A stretch of 64,000 nt of DNA. Origin: an uncultured archaeon. GTDB taxonomy: Archaea > Thermoplasmatota > Thermoplasmata > Thermoplasmatales > Thermoplasmataceae. Numbering within the stretch: position 1 is the first letter of the stretch; each line of letters begins with the position of its first letter. The stretch is from positions 124,001 through 188,000 of the forward strand of contig CP009479.1 in the NCBI GenBank assembly GCA_000965745.1. Direction: 5' to 3'. The notes beneath the pieces were generated by a model. It did no database searches, was not told the origin of the DNA, and saw only the letters and a program-made list of their open reading frames with translations. Shown piece by piece: positions 25,588 through 34,092 of this stretch. The position numbers were made by a program, and so were the translations under genes.

Positions 25588-26182
25588 TCCTGCCCTTCCT
25601 CTTTCCAGCGAATATCATGTAGAGTTCGCTGCTTCCCGAACGTGATGCTTTTGGCGTAGTCTTCTTTTTGAACCTGTACTTCCTCGCCCATTCCCTGAAG
25701 AACTCTTCTGTCATGTCCCCCTGGAACTGTTTGACTATGGCCTTTCCATCCTGCTCAAGAAATTCATCCGCGAGTTCCATGACCCTCCTGCATAGCAGGT
25801 ATGACGAAGAGTGGTCAATGTTCCTGTCACCGCTTGTCTTGACCATTGCGTCCGACAGGATAGCATCAAAATGGTCCCTGCCAAGCTCTGCAAGGATCTC
25901 CTTGAGCTTCCCTTCCAGTTCTCTGTTGAAAACGTTGCTCTTTATGAAAATAATGCCGGGGATCGGCTCCATCTTCTCGACGTCTACGGAAACCACGGTC
26001 TCTCCCGTTATTTCCCTGATTATCTGGGTCCAGCCGCCGGGTGAAGAGCCAATCTCCAGGACCAGGTCACCTTCCTGCAGCAGCTCGAATTTTTCCTGTA
26101 TTTCAAGGATCTTGAAGGATGCCCTGCTTCGAAAGCCCGCGTTCTTTGCCTTGTGATAGAACGAGTCTTTTCTCCTGTTCAT
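25565..26182 (-). CDS. rlmE: RlmE/FtsJ-type rRNA 2'-O-methyltransferase
   Basis: 205 residues. Methylates a ribose 2'-OH in the 23S rRNA A-loop using SAM. RSRASFKILEIQEKFELL and LEIGSSPGGWTQIIREI (SAM motif I) are typical; the catalytic tetrad can be followed as Lys near the N-terminus (HKAKNAGFRSR), Asp in ILSDAMVKTSGD, Lys in AIVKQFQGD and Glu in SRSGSSELYMI. It starts 4 bases after the gcvH stop on the same strand, so both are one unit. Confidence 0.94.
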   Translation of the reverse strand: MNRRKDSFYHKAKNAGFRSRASFKILEIQEKFELLQEGDLVLEIGSSPGGWTQIIREITGETVVSVDVEKMEPIPGIIFIKSNVFNRELEGKLKEILAELGRDHFDAILSDAMVKTSGDRNIDHSSSYLLCRRVMELADEFLEQDGKAIVKQFQGDMTEEFFREWARKYRFKKKTTPKASRSGSSELYMIFAGKRKGRITHSQKA

Positions 26183-26186
26183 CTGA

Positions 26187-26567
26187 TTAATTTTCGCCTA
26201 TGATCTTCCTGTACTCGGGAGCGGACATTCCCTTCTCCGAGCCCGGGGAATCCAGCTTGATCTTCACAATCCAGTTGCTGTAGCTGTCTTCATTGACGAG
26301 TTCCGGCTTATCCTCCAGCGCACTGTTGACTTCCAGGACTGTTCCTGAGACTGGGGCATAGACATCTTCAGCTGACTTGACCGATTCGATTGTGAGAAGA
26401 ACATCTCCCAGCTTCTTCTTGTCCCCGACAGAGGGGACCTCAATGTAAACAATATCGGTCAGCTGGTTCTGGGCATAATCCGTGACACCAATGGTTGCAA
26501 TGTCTCCTTCAACTTTGAACCACTCGTGGCTTTTCGTATAGTTAAGGTCTTCCGGGACTTTTGACAT
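26187..26567 (-). CDS. gcvH: Glycine cleavage system H protein
   Basis: Lipoyl carrier of the glycine cleavage complex. 126 residues; SKVPEDLNYTKSHEWFKV opens the family, and the lipoylated lysine lies in ESVKSAEDVYAPVSG. The ATG at 26567 is chosen over 26588 because TTTATAAGT on the minus strand (26588-26596) is centred 26 bases upstream and actually overlaps the alternative start. Other gcv genes and lipoate ligase are not in the window. Confidence 0.95.
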   Translation of the reverse strand: MSKVPEDLNYTKSHEWFKVEGDIATIGVTDYAQNQLTDIVYIEVPSVGDKKKLGDVLLTIESVKSAEDVYAPVSGTVLEVNSALEDKPELVNEDSYSNWIVKIKLDSPGSEKGMSAPEYRKIIGEN

Positions 26568-26587
26568 GGTTACGAAATGCTTTGACA

Positions 26588-26596
26588 CTTATAAAA
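26588..26596 (-). promoter_or_regulatory. TATA box of gcvH-rlmE
   Basis: Minus-strand TTTTATAAG, centred 25-26 bases before the gcvH ATG at 26567; fixes that start and implies leaderless transcription. Confidence 0.6.
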
Positions 26597-26701
26597 ATGA
26601 TTTCTTGTTTTTCAAATTCCATGCTTCCGTTGCTGAATCCACACTTCCCTCTGGACAAAGTAATTGAATGCGGCAATCTTCCGCTGCCTGCAGTCAAAGG
26701 T

Positions 26702-27526
26702 TCACGAATAGTGGGTGAGGGACTTCTGCATCTCCCTGGACTTCTTTCTGTTCGAATGCAGGGGAGCGACATAATTTTCCATGGCTTCAACAATCTCCAT
26801 GGACGAGCCGTTGAGCTCGGGTATGACAATGGATCTCACCGCCCTTTGCTCCGGCACTTCTCTGCACCGGTTGTAGACTGTGCCGTCCACTTTCAGTCCC
26901 ATGTTTTCTATGTCTTCCTTAATCTCCCCGGTCTGTACAAGGCTCAGTTCATCCATTGTTGTAACAATATGGAATCGTGTTTCCTGCATCCTGTCCCAGA
27001 CCCTGTTGGCGAGATTCTTCCATTCCTCCAGTATATTGAAAGTTTTTGATATCCGGAAACGGTTTTTTAATCTGAGGTATATCTTTATGTCCCTGTCGAG
27101 GTGCTCGTAAAATTCCCTTTCCAGGAGCAGAAGATGCATTGTTGATGAAGAAGCTGCCGTGTCCCACACCACATAGTCATACTTCCCGGATTCCTCAAGC
27201 TCGACGATGTTGGCAATCATGAATTCCTCTGCCACACCTGGACTGCTCGCGATATGGTCTATTATCCAGTCTTCAACTTCCACAAACTCCTTCAGAACCG
27301 CTGCGACCTGATCGCCGTAGCGGAACTTCCACCTCCCCGAGACTTCTTTCTCGGAGAGCTCGATAACATCCAGGTTTTCACGCTCCTCCCTGAAAATGTA
27401 CCTGAGTGATGGCATGAAATCGCTTGATACGATAGCCGTCCTGCCCCTCCTGGAGCAATACAGCGCGTATGCTGATGCCACACTGGTCTTTCCCACTCCA
27501 CCCTTTCCAAGGAAGGCGGTTATCAT
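26702..27526 (-). CDS. ArsA/Get3-like P-loop ATPase
   Basis: 274 residues from the ATG at 27526. Deviant Walker A TAFLGKGGVGKTSVASAYAL, followed by a switch region (YDYVVWDTAASSSTMHLLL) and NRCREVPEQRAVRS near the adenine-binding end. The family includes arsenite pump ATPases and tail-anchored-protein targeting factors; no arsB neighbour is present and the protein has a single ATPase domain. A long helical segment (about 130-190) could bind a client. The frame could start 7 codons earlier at 27547, but the P-loop is normally within a few residues of the N-terminus. Confidence 0.82.
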   Translation of the reverse strand: MITAFLGKGGVGKTSVASAYALYCSRRGRTAIVSSDFMPSLRYIFREERENLDVIELSEKEVSGRWKFRYGDQVAAVLKEFVEVEDWIIDHIASSPGVAEEFMIANIVELEESGKYDYVVWDTAASSSTMHLLLLEREFYEHLDRDIKIYLRLKNRFRISKTFNILEEWKNLANRVWDRMQETRFHIVTTMDELSLVQTGEIKEDIENMGLKVDGTVYNRCREVPEQRAVRSIVIPELNGSSMEIVEAMENYVAPLHSNRKKSREMQKSLTHYS

Positions 27527-27636
27527 CGTTAAATTAAATATCAACACGGAGAACTTAATAGTCTAACCTTAAATATTGCAAGTATTGGCGAAAAGCCTGC
27601 GCAAAGTATTTTGCCGGGTGTGGCCTACAATAACCC

Positions 27637-28158
27637 ATGAGGTCCTTTATTGCCGTTTCCATCCAGCCCAACGATGCAATAACTTCTTTGATGAAAGCCA
27701 TTGAACCCCTGAAGGGGTCAAAGGTCCCGCACAACAGGCTTATGCACATGACACTCGCGTTCCTTGACGAGATTTCTGAAGATGAAAAGAACCTGATTTG
27801 CAGCATTTTATCCGGCATAACCTACCAGTCATTTCAGCTCAAAACAACACATGTAGGCGCATTTCCCGACCTCAGGAAAGCCAGGGTTGCGTTCATAGGG
27901 GTGGACTCCCCTGAGGTTGTGCAGCTCCAGAAGATCCTTATGGAAAGGCTTCCTGAAAAGTTCAGGGAAAAAAGGGATTTCGTCCCCCATCTCACTGTCT
28001 CGCGCTTCAAGAGGCCCCCGGACATCAGAGGGCTTATCGGGGAAACAGGGAATGCCGATTTTGGAGACTATAAAGTGGATAAGCTTACACTTTACAGGAG
28101 TGAGCTTACCCCCCAGGGGGCTATTTACACAGAGATCTGCAGCGCTCAGCTGATATAA
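27637..28158 (+). CDS. thpR: RNA 2',3'-cyclic phosphodiesterase (2'-5' RNA ligase family)
   Basis: 173 residues of the 2H phosphoesterase family. Two HxTx motifs are seen: HMTLAFLDE and HLTVSRFKR. It opens cyclic phosphates on RNA ends and can join 2'-5' ends in vitro. Its 3' end overlaps the convergent small gene at 28146 by 13 bases. Confidence 0.94.
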   Translation: MRSFIAVSIQPNDAITSLMKAIEPLKGSKVPHNRLMHMTLAFLDEISEDEKNLICSILSGITYQSFQLKTTHVGAFPDLRKARVAFIGVDSPEVVQLQKILMERLPEKFREKRDFVPHLTVSRFKRPPDIRGLIGETGNADFGDYKVDKLTLYRSELTPQGAIYTEICSAQLI

Positions 28159-28457
28159 TTTGTCCTGTCGCCGTCTTCCTTGGCCTGCTTCGGCTTCAGG
28201 AGGTCCTCATCGCTGAACTCTATTGCGATAAGCCCGGATACAGGAATGAGCCTGAGAAATGACTTTTCGCCTTCCGTTATCCTGAAGCATATTGCCCCTT
28301 CCTCACCGAGAATCGTGTAGCCCACGAATTCCCCTTCTGTCTTCATTGGCTCGTCTCTTCCGCTGTTCGATATAACTACGTATTTTCCCCCTTTTCTTAT
28401 CTCAATCATTTCCATATTCATCATCAACTGTCGAATTAATTTGCTCTCAATTCCCAC
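28146..28457 (-). CDS. Small conserved archaeal protein of unknown function
   Basis: 103 residues from a GTG at 28457, or about 87-92 from ATGs at 28424-28409. The core MIEIRKGGKYVVISNSGRD and the segment KTEGEFVGYTILGEEGAICF look like a small all-beta domain. The minus-strand TATA-like TTAAGAATAT (28481-28490) is about 25 bases before the GTG and supports the longer, leaderless form, but conservation would more likely begin at the internal methionines. No function assigned. Confidence 0.7.
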   Translation of the reverse strand: MGIESKLIRQLMMNMEMIEIRKGGKYVVISNSGRDEPMKTEGEFVGYTILGEEGAICFRITEGEKSFLRLIPVSGLIAIEFSDEDLLKPKQAKEDGDRTNYIS

Positions 28458-28543
28458 GTGAATCTGGTACCTACATTAGTATATTCTTAAAAAAATATTT
28501 CTTTGGGCTATCCGGAATTCAGGGGATGAAAAGGCCTGACTCT

Positions 28544-28990
28544 TCATTGGCCTTTTTCCGCCCTTGCCTTGAGTTCAGATATCCTCTCTACATTCTTCCT
28601 GTAGTTGTCCAGCGCCATCTTTACGTTGACTTCGACCCAGCTCCAGGCCTTGAGGAGATCCCCTGATCTAAGCCTGTACTTCTTCATCTTTCCCTCCTGA
28701 ATCTCTTCAAGCATGTCCATGGATTTCAGCTTGTTCATGTGCCGGTAAAGCGTTGTCCTGCTCGTGTGAAGATATGACATAAGCTCATCTCCTGTCCAGT
28801 AACGGTCGCTGCGCATCAGGAAGCAATCCTTGAACAGCCTGAAATAGGCGGACTTAGAAATGGAATTGAAGTCAGTTTGGATATTGAGCCTGGGAATGTA
28901 CCCGATGTCGGAGAGGAAATAAGCTATGTTTCTGTCAAGATCATCACCGGGATCCCTTGTGGGGCTGGATACAATGGTCATTTTAAACAT
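28544..28990 (-). CDS. Winged-helix transcriptional regulator (ArsR/TrmB-like)
   Basis: 148 residues. A winged helix is visible at about 60-115: YFRLFKDCFLMRSDRY, WTGDELMSYLHTSRTTLYRH and a wing-like MLEEIQEGKMKKYRLR, followed by a C-terminal helix rich in charged residues, possibly for dimerisation. The minus-strand TATA-like CTTTATTAAAATAG is about 29 bases before the ATG. It is divergent from aroD; target unknown. Confidence 0.78.
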   Translation of the reverse strand: MFKMTIVSSPTRDPGDDLDRNIAYFLSDIGYIPRLNIQTDFNSISKSAYFRLFKDCFLMRSDRYWTGDELMSYLHTSRTTLYRHMNKLKSMDMLEEIQEGKMKKYRLRSGDLLKAWSWVEVNVKMALDNYRKNVERISELKARAEKGQ

Positions 28991-29142
28991 AGGGAATCCA
29001 AGAGATAGCTACGCTATTTTAATAAAGTTGTTTATCAGAACCTCATGATGTTTATGAGCCGGACATCCTGCAAATACGTGAAAGGCGAAAGAATATTACT
29101 TATAAGCTGCAAGCGATAAACCTGCGGGGAGCAGGAGGAACA

Positions 29143-29838
29143 TTGCCGCTCATAAAATGCAACAGGACCAGTATAGGAAGGGTTGTGCTTGACGGGAGCC
29201 GAACTGAGATTGCAGCCTCCATCTTTGATGATGATTCCGCTTCATTAATGCGCAGCTTTGAAAGCGGAAGAAGGGATTTTTCCACCCTGTATGAGGTCAG
29301 GTACGACCTTTTTTCCAGCAGAAGCGGCAAGGAGCTGCAGAATGTTCTGGATTACCTCAACCACTACGGTGCGGACTACATTTTCACCTTCAGATCGGAG
29401 GATCCTGAATTGCTTTCCCAATACTACGGGATAGCTGCAGATTCCGGTGTCCCCGCAGCTGACATTGAGATCGCCGTGTATGAGGCGATAAGGAACGATG
29501 CGGGCTTCAACACCCTAATGCTCTCGCACCACTCCTATTCCGGGGAGAGCGTTGTGCCTGCCTATGAGGCAATAATGAAACAGGCACCCGATATTGTAAA
29601 ACTGGCTTCAAGATACGATGAGTACAGCTCATTCCAGGACGACTTTCTGAAACTGCAGGAGCTCAAGCAGGACAGCGGAAAATGCATGAGCTACATACCC
29701 ATGGGCCGGCCGAATTCATTCCTGAGGATCATGTCAGCATATGTTCTTTCAGACTTAGTGTATGCAAAGGAATCCGGTGAAACCGGCGAAGGCCAGCTCA
29801 CCGGGGAAGAGTATGCAGGATTCTTCAAACTTTTCTAG
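29143..29838 (+). CDS. aroD: 3-dehydroquinate dehydratase, type I
   Basis: Third step of the shikimate pathway, through a Schiff base. 231 residues of an alpha/beta barrel: YEVRYDLF, YIFTFRSEDPELL, LMLSHHSYSGES with the catalytic His (129 or 130), APDIVKLASR with the Schiff-base Lys153, and SYIPMGRPNSFLRIMS with the phosphate/carboxylate-contacting region. It starts with TTG, set by a strong GGAGG site at 29133-29138. No other aro gene is adjacent. Sequence is divergent from bacterial AroD, but the active-site residues are all in place. Confidence 0.85.
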   Translation: MPLIKCNRTSIGRVVLDGSRTEIAASIFDDDSASLMRSFESGRRDFSTLYEVRYDLFSSRSGKELQNVLDYLNHYGADYIFTFRSEDPELLSQYYGIAADSGVPAADIEIAVYEAIRNDAGFNTLMLSHHSYSGESVVPAYEAIMKQAPDIVKLASRYDEYSSFQDDFLKLQELKQDSGKCMSYIPMGRPNSFLRIMSAYVLSDLVYAKESGETGEGQLTGEEYAGFFKLF

Positions 29839-30473
29839 ATCCCCAGGGTCACCAGAACCCCGGCTATGCCCGATACTATAAACTCTATCCCTATTGCCGC
29901 CAGCAGGAGGCCCATTATCCTTGAAATTATGAGTGACCCCGTCTTTCCTATGCGGTTAAGGATATTCATCGAGAACTTGAGTATGAAGAACGCTATTATC
30001 ATTACGACAATAATGGCTATTATAACCGAAAACCTGTCAAGTATTCCGTTGCTCCTGGAATTGAAATATATGATAGCAGTTGTTATGGAGCCTGGACCTG
30101 CAAGCAGCGGCACTCCGATTGGCACTATCCCAACGGCCTCCCTCTCAACGTAGTCCTGCTGTTCGAGCGGGGTCAGCTTAGTCGTTGACAGCTTCCCCTG
30201 AATCATGTCGAAGGCGACCTTGAAAAGGAGTATGCCGCCGGCAATCTTGAAATCTGAAATGTCTATGCCGAGAACGCTGAATATATATTCCCCGAGGAAC
30301 ATGAAGCCCAGAATCATTCCGCCGGCCACCATTATTGCCTTTCTGATGACGCGGTTCAGTTCCTCTCTGGAAAATCCCTCCGTAAGCGCAACCAGAGTCG
30401 GCACTGCCCCTAGTGGGTTGACCAGGGCAAATATTGCCGCAACTACCGTGAGCATGAATATCACCGGGGACAT
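29835..30473 (-). CDS. MarC family membrane protein
   Basis: 212 residues, about six membrane spans. MarC signatures: AIFALVNPLGAVPTLVAL at the N-terminus, FKIAGGILLFKVAFDMIQG, and GIVPIGVPLLAGPGSITT. Despite the name, no antibiotic-resistance role is established for the family; function unknown. Its 3' end overlaps aroD by 4 bases. Confidence 0.92.
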   Translation of the reverse strand: MSPVIFMLTVVAAIFALVNPLGAVPTLVALTEGFSREELNRVIRKAIMVAGGMILGFMFLGEYIFSVLGIDISDFKIAGGILLFKVAFDMIQGKLSTTKLTPLEQQDYVEREAVGIVPIGVPLLAGPGSITTAIIYFNSRSNGILDRFSVIIAIIVVMIIAFFILKFSMNILNRIGKTGSLIISRIMGLLLAAIGIEFIVSGIAGVLVTLGI

Positions 30474-30548
30474 CGACCCTAGCCATGTTTCGGCCTCTAT
30501 TAATCCTATGCCATAGAGTGTCCATGCCCCATTCAGATTTTCTTAAAA

Positions 30549-30559
30549 CAATATAAATA
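30549..30559 (+). promoter_or_regulatory. TATA box of the DUF47-pit operon
   Basis: CAATATAAATA centred 26 bases before the ATG at 30580, implying a leaderless mRNA for the phosphate-transport pair. Confidence 0.6.
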
Positions 30560-30579
30560 GAAATTCCTGTTGTAGAACA

Positions 30580-31260
30580 ATGGTCAACGTAAGCTTCCTT
30601 AAGCGTCTCCTCAGTGTGGGGGAGAAAAACGTCCTGAACCAGTTGACTGAATTCACTGATCTCGGCGGAGAGGCGAGTGATCTGCTCAAGATCATGCTTT
30701 CGGCAGAGGACAGCCTTGATCAGCTTAATGACGAGATCAGGGAGGTTGAAAGGAACGGAGACGATGTAGCGATCCGTGTGAAGAGAGATATAACAGGAGG
30801 AGCCATCAGCTCTAACCTGATGGAGAACCTGGTAACTGTCACGGAGACCTTTGATGACATCATTGACAAGGCTTACTTCATCAGCAGGGAACTCAGGAGG
30901 ATGAATCTTTACCACAGGGAGAGAAACGATACGGCCATAGACCTGATTGGAAGCTCGTACGAGATTTTTTCCAGGATGCTTGATCTCATAAAAGAGGCCC
31001 TCTCCTACGTGAAGAGGATGCTGAAGGCCAGCGACATTGACATCATGCGGGGCATCAGGGAGGACATTGAAGTTCTTGAGGAAAAGGGCGACGAGCTCAA
31101 GGACGACCTTATCGATGAAATATACAGGGTTGCCGATTCAATATCGTACCTCGTTTTCACGCACCTGACAGGGGTGGTCCACAAGATTGATGATATGCTT
31201 GACGGCTGCGAGGATATCTCTGACCTCGTTCTCACGATAAACCTCTCTCTTACAAAATGA
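30580..31260 (+). CDS. PhoU-like DUF47 protein, phosphate transport accessory
   Basis: 226 residues, almost all alpha-helical, with PhoU-like repeated helices (GEASDLLKIMLSAEDSLDQL, VKRDITGGAISSNLMENLVT, HLTGVVHKIDDMLDGCEDIS). Members of this family usually sit next to low-affinity phosphate permeases and regulate them. Here the stop overlaps the pit permease start by 4 bases (ATGA), confirming the pairing. Confidence 0.92.
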   Translation: MVNVSFLKRLLSVGEKNVLNQLTEFTDLGGEASDLLKIMLSAEDSLDQLNDEIREVERNGDDVAIRVKRDITGGAISSNLMENLVTVTETFDDIIDKAYFISRELRRMNLYHRERNDTAIDLIGSSYEIFSRMLDLIKEALSYVKRMLKASDIDIMRGIREDIEVLEEKGDELKDDLIDEIYRVADSISYLVFTHLTGVVHKIDDMLDGCEDISDLVLTINLSLTK

Positions 31261-32159
31261 TGCTTTACTTCATCCTGGTGGTCATCACCGCCGGAATTCT
31301 TACCGCGTTTGTAGCAGGAAACAACCTTTCAGCGGCCGTTGGTATGGTCATAGGGGGGAGGATAGTCACAAAATCCACAGGACTGGCTATAGGGATCGCA
31401 GGTTTTCTTGCCGGGCTATACCTCCAGGGGGCTGACCTGAGAACCGCTTCGGAAGCACTCCTGCCACATTCGTACAACATCATATTCTATGCACTCCTGA
31501 TCTCCTCGCTTATTTTTGCCATGGCATCCTTTGTGAGGGCGCCGCTTTCACTCATAATGGCCCTGCTTGGTGCGGCTGTGGGGCTATCGCTGCATTACGG
31601 CCACAGCATAGACATTGGTTTTGTGAGGTTCACCGTCCTCACCTGGGTCATTGCGCCGGTCGTATCCATCGCATCAGCATTTGCCCTGAACAGGGCCCTT
31701 ACAAGGCATGAGTTCAAGGATTCCTGGAGAACTGCTGTCATCTTCAAGGTGCTTCTGATCATCGTCTCCTTTTTCACTGCCTTTACCCTTGGGGCAAACA
31801 CCCTTGGCTTTATTGATGAAGTTTCAGGTTCCGGATACCTTGTGCTCGGAAGCATGACGGCAGGGATAATCGTTGGTTCTGTCTTTCTCAGCAGTGGCGT
31901 GATAAAGAGAGTAGGGCAGGAGATATACCTCATGAGGTACACGAATGCCTTTTCCGCCCTCTTCGTTTCGTCCATGATTGTAGAGGCTGCCACATTCTTC
32001 GGGATACCCGTCTCAAACACGCAGACCCTGACATCAAGCGTTTTCGGGACGGGAATATCATATAAGTTCAAGGCAATATACCTGAGGCCGTTCCTTATGA
32101 TAGTTATAACATGGGCCATATCCCCGGTTGCGGGATTTGTTCTCGGCTGGATAATATGA
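31257..32159 (+). CDS. pit: Inorganic phosphate transporter, Pit/PiT family
   Basis: 300 residues with about eight to ten membrane helices. The duplicated PiT signature can be seen: AGNNLSAAVGMVIGGRI near the N-terminus and FTLGANTLGF / GIPVSNTQTLTSSVFGTGI in the second half. Imports phosphate with cations across the cytoplasmic membrane. Shorter than E. coli PitA, as usual for archaeal members. Coupled to the upstream DUF47 gene. Confidence 0.92.
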   Translation: MMLYFILVVITAGILTAFVAGNNLSAAVGMVIGGRIVTKSTGLAIGIAGFLAGLYLQGADLRTASEALLPHSYNIIFYALLISSLIFAMASFVRAPLSLIMALLGAAVGLSLHYGHSIDIGFVRFTVLTWVIAPVVSIASAFALNRALTRHEFKDSWRTAVIFKVLLIIVSFFTAFTLGANTLGFIDEVSGSGYLVLGSMTAGIIVGSVFLSSGVIKRVGQEIYLMRYTNAFSALFVSSMIVEAATFFGIPVSNTQTLTSSVFGTGISYKFKAIYLRPFLMIVITWAISPVAGFVLGWII

Positions 32160-32170
32160 AAAAATAGGTT

Positions 32171-33844
32171 TTACTGTTCTGATAGGTCCTCGAGAACAGC
32201 TCCTCTTGAAGCAGAGGTAACGAGCCTGGCATACTGGGCGAGGAGTCCCTTCCTGTGCTTGGGAGGCGGGGCTTTCCAGTCTGCAAGCCTTCTGTTTATT
32301 TCCTCTTCAGCAAGGTGAAGGTCGATCTTCCCGGTTGCTATATCAATTGTTATCATGTCGCCTTCCTTGACGATAGCCATGGGTCCGCCGACATATGCTT
32401 CCGGTGCCACATGCCCAACCATCATTCCTCTTGTGGCGCCTGAAAATCTTCCGTCGGTCACAAGTGCAACCGACTCTCCGAGGTCCTGGCCCACTATAGC
32501 TGCCGTGACTGCAAGCATCTCCCTCATTCCGGGCCCGCCCTTCGGCCCCTCGTACCTTATCACTACAACGTCCCCGCTCTTGATCTTCCTGTCGAGCACT
32601 GCCTGGAATGCTCCGTCCTCTGAATCAAAGACCTTCGCTGGACCGGTGTGCTTCTTTATCTTTGAGGCTGAACTCTTCAGGACACACCCCTCAGGCGCAA
32701 GCGATCCTTTCAGTATGCTTATGCCTCCTGTAGGCTGGTATGCAGAATCCATGTTCTTCACCACCTTTTCAGAGACCGCTGCCACTCTTACATCTGAGAG
32801 GTTCTGTGCAACAGTCTTTCCAGATACCGTGATGCTGTCGCCGTTCAGCAGGCCGGCATCAAGGAGTTTCTTCATTATTATCGGGACTCCGCCAACCCTG
32901 TTCAGGTCCGCCATTACGTATTCCCCTCCGGGTTTCATATTTACAATCTCTGGTATGCGCCTGCTTATTCTTTCAAAATCTTCGATTTCAAGCCTGACCC
33001 CTGCTTCATGTGCTATGCCAAGAAGGTGAAGGACGGCGTTTGTTGAACCGCCTGATGCCATGAGAAGGGCTATTGCGTTCTCAAAGGATTCGAACCCGAG
33101 GATATCCCTTGGCTTTAGGTCCGTTTCCAGCAGGTGCATGAGGGTCTCGCCAGTCTTGTGCGCGTATATGGACTTCTGCCCGTCAACAGCAGGAGGCGAT
33201 GCGCTTCCCGGAAGTGCAAGGCCGAGCGCTTCAGTCATCATTGCCATCGTGTTTGCAGTGTAGAGGCCGCCACATGCTCCGGACGTGGGTATAGCCTTAT
33301 CCTCCATGAGCTTCAGGTCTTCTATGCTCATCTTTGATGCGCTGAATGCGCCAACTGCTTCGTAGACATCCCCGATTGCTATGTCCTTCTCGAAGAAGGT
33401 CCCCGGAAGTGTTGTTCCTGCGTACATGACAACGGATGGTATGTTCATCCTGGCCATTGCCATCATCATTCCCGGATTTGTCTTGTCGCAGCCTGAGAGG
33501 GCTGCGAAGCCATCGTATCCATGGGCATTGACAGTCATCTCCACAGTATTGGCAACCATCTCCCTGCTTACGAGAGAGTATTTCATTCCTTCCGTTCCCA
33601 TGGCTATTCCATCTATAACAACGGGGGCGGTGAATGTCCTTGGGGTTCCCCCTGCAGATTCTATCCCTGCTTTTGTGTGCTGTGAAAGTGAAAGTGCATG
33701 TATGTTGCAGGGACCCGCCTCGTTCCAGGCAACAGCTATGCCGACAATGGGCTTTTCCAGGTCATTGTCGGATAATCCCATAGCCTTCATGAAAGCACGG
33801 TTAGGCGCACGTTCAGGTCCGCCGTAAACAACCTTAGATCTCAT
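32171..33844 (-). CDS. ilvD: Dihydroxy-acid dehydratase
   Basis: Fe-S enzyme that dehydrates 2,3-dihydroxy acids in branched-chain amino acid synthesis. 557 residues: [17 protein letters not shown] at the N-terminus, cluster ligands in [16 protein letters not shown] and [20 protein letters not shown], and [17 protein letters not shown] near the C-terminus. The ATG at 33844 is favoured over one at 33862: a minus-strand TATA (33863-33872) is 25 bases before 33844 and abuts the alternative. Homologues in thermoacidophiles also act on gluconate/glycerate in the non-phosphorylated Entner-Doudoroff route, so substrate is not certain. Confidence 0.95.
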   Translation of the reverse strand: MRSKVVYGGPERAPNRAFMKAMGLSDNDLEKPIVGIAVAWNEAGPCNIHALSLSQHTKAGIESAGGTPRTFTAPVVIDGIAMGTEGMKYSLVSREMVANTVEMTVNAHGYDGFAALSGCDKTNPGMMMAMARMNIPSVVMYAGTTLPGTFFEKDIAIGDVYEAVGAFSASKMSIEDLKLMEDKAIPTSGACGGLYTANTMAMMTEALGLALPGSASPPAVDGQKSIYAHKTGETLMHLLETDLKPRDILGFESFENAIALLMASGGSTNAVLHLLGIAHEAGVRLEIEDFERISRRIPEIVNMKPGGEYVMADLNRVGGVPIIMKKLLDAGLLNGDSITVSGKTVAQNLSDVRVAAVSEKVVKNMDSAYQPTGGISILKGSLAPEGCVLKSSASKIKKHTGPAKVFDSEDGAFQAVLDRKIKSGDVVVIRYEGPKGGPGMREMLAVTAAIVGQDLGESVALVTDGRFSGATRGMMVGHVAPEAYVGGPMAIVKEGDMITIDIATGKIDLHLAEEEINRRLADWKAPPPKHRKGLLAQYARLVTSASRGAVLEDLSEQ

Positions 33845-33862
33845 ATACCCGTATCCTTCCAT

Positions 33863-33872
33863 TATTTTATAA
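33863..33872 (-). promoter_or_regulatory. TATA box of ilvD
   Basis: Minus-strand ATTATAAAAT centred about 25 bases before the ATG at 33844; decides between two possible starts. Confidence 0.55.
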
Positions 33873-34092
33873 TGACGTGTTATTGATGATCATTCCGCAG
33901 TTAGCGGAGGGCTGTTGATGCGGAGAAGGCTTGGAACCGCCAGGGCTGATCCTTTTTTTGCGGAGATACAAAGATTTAAATCTTCTGTTATGGAATACAG
34001 GTCTGCAATATTGCCTGGTACAGTTATGGTCTGATCATACAGTACAGTTTCAAGCCAGCAGGTCTTGCAACAAAAGGGGGTTTCTTGAGGAT

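Noticed and set aside
26561-27049. 162-codon plus-strand frame opposite the ArsA-like gene
   Set aside because: Low-complexity translation antisense to a gene with a clear P-loop; no promoter or ribosome site.
30178-30915. Long minus-strand frame across marC and the DUF47 gene (245 codons)
   Set aside because: It is the reverse complement of two well-supported genes in another frame, with no family character; both real genes have clear motifs.
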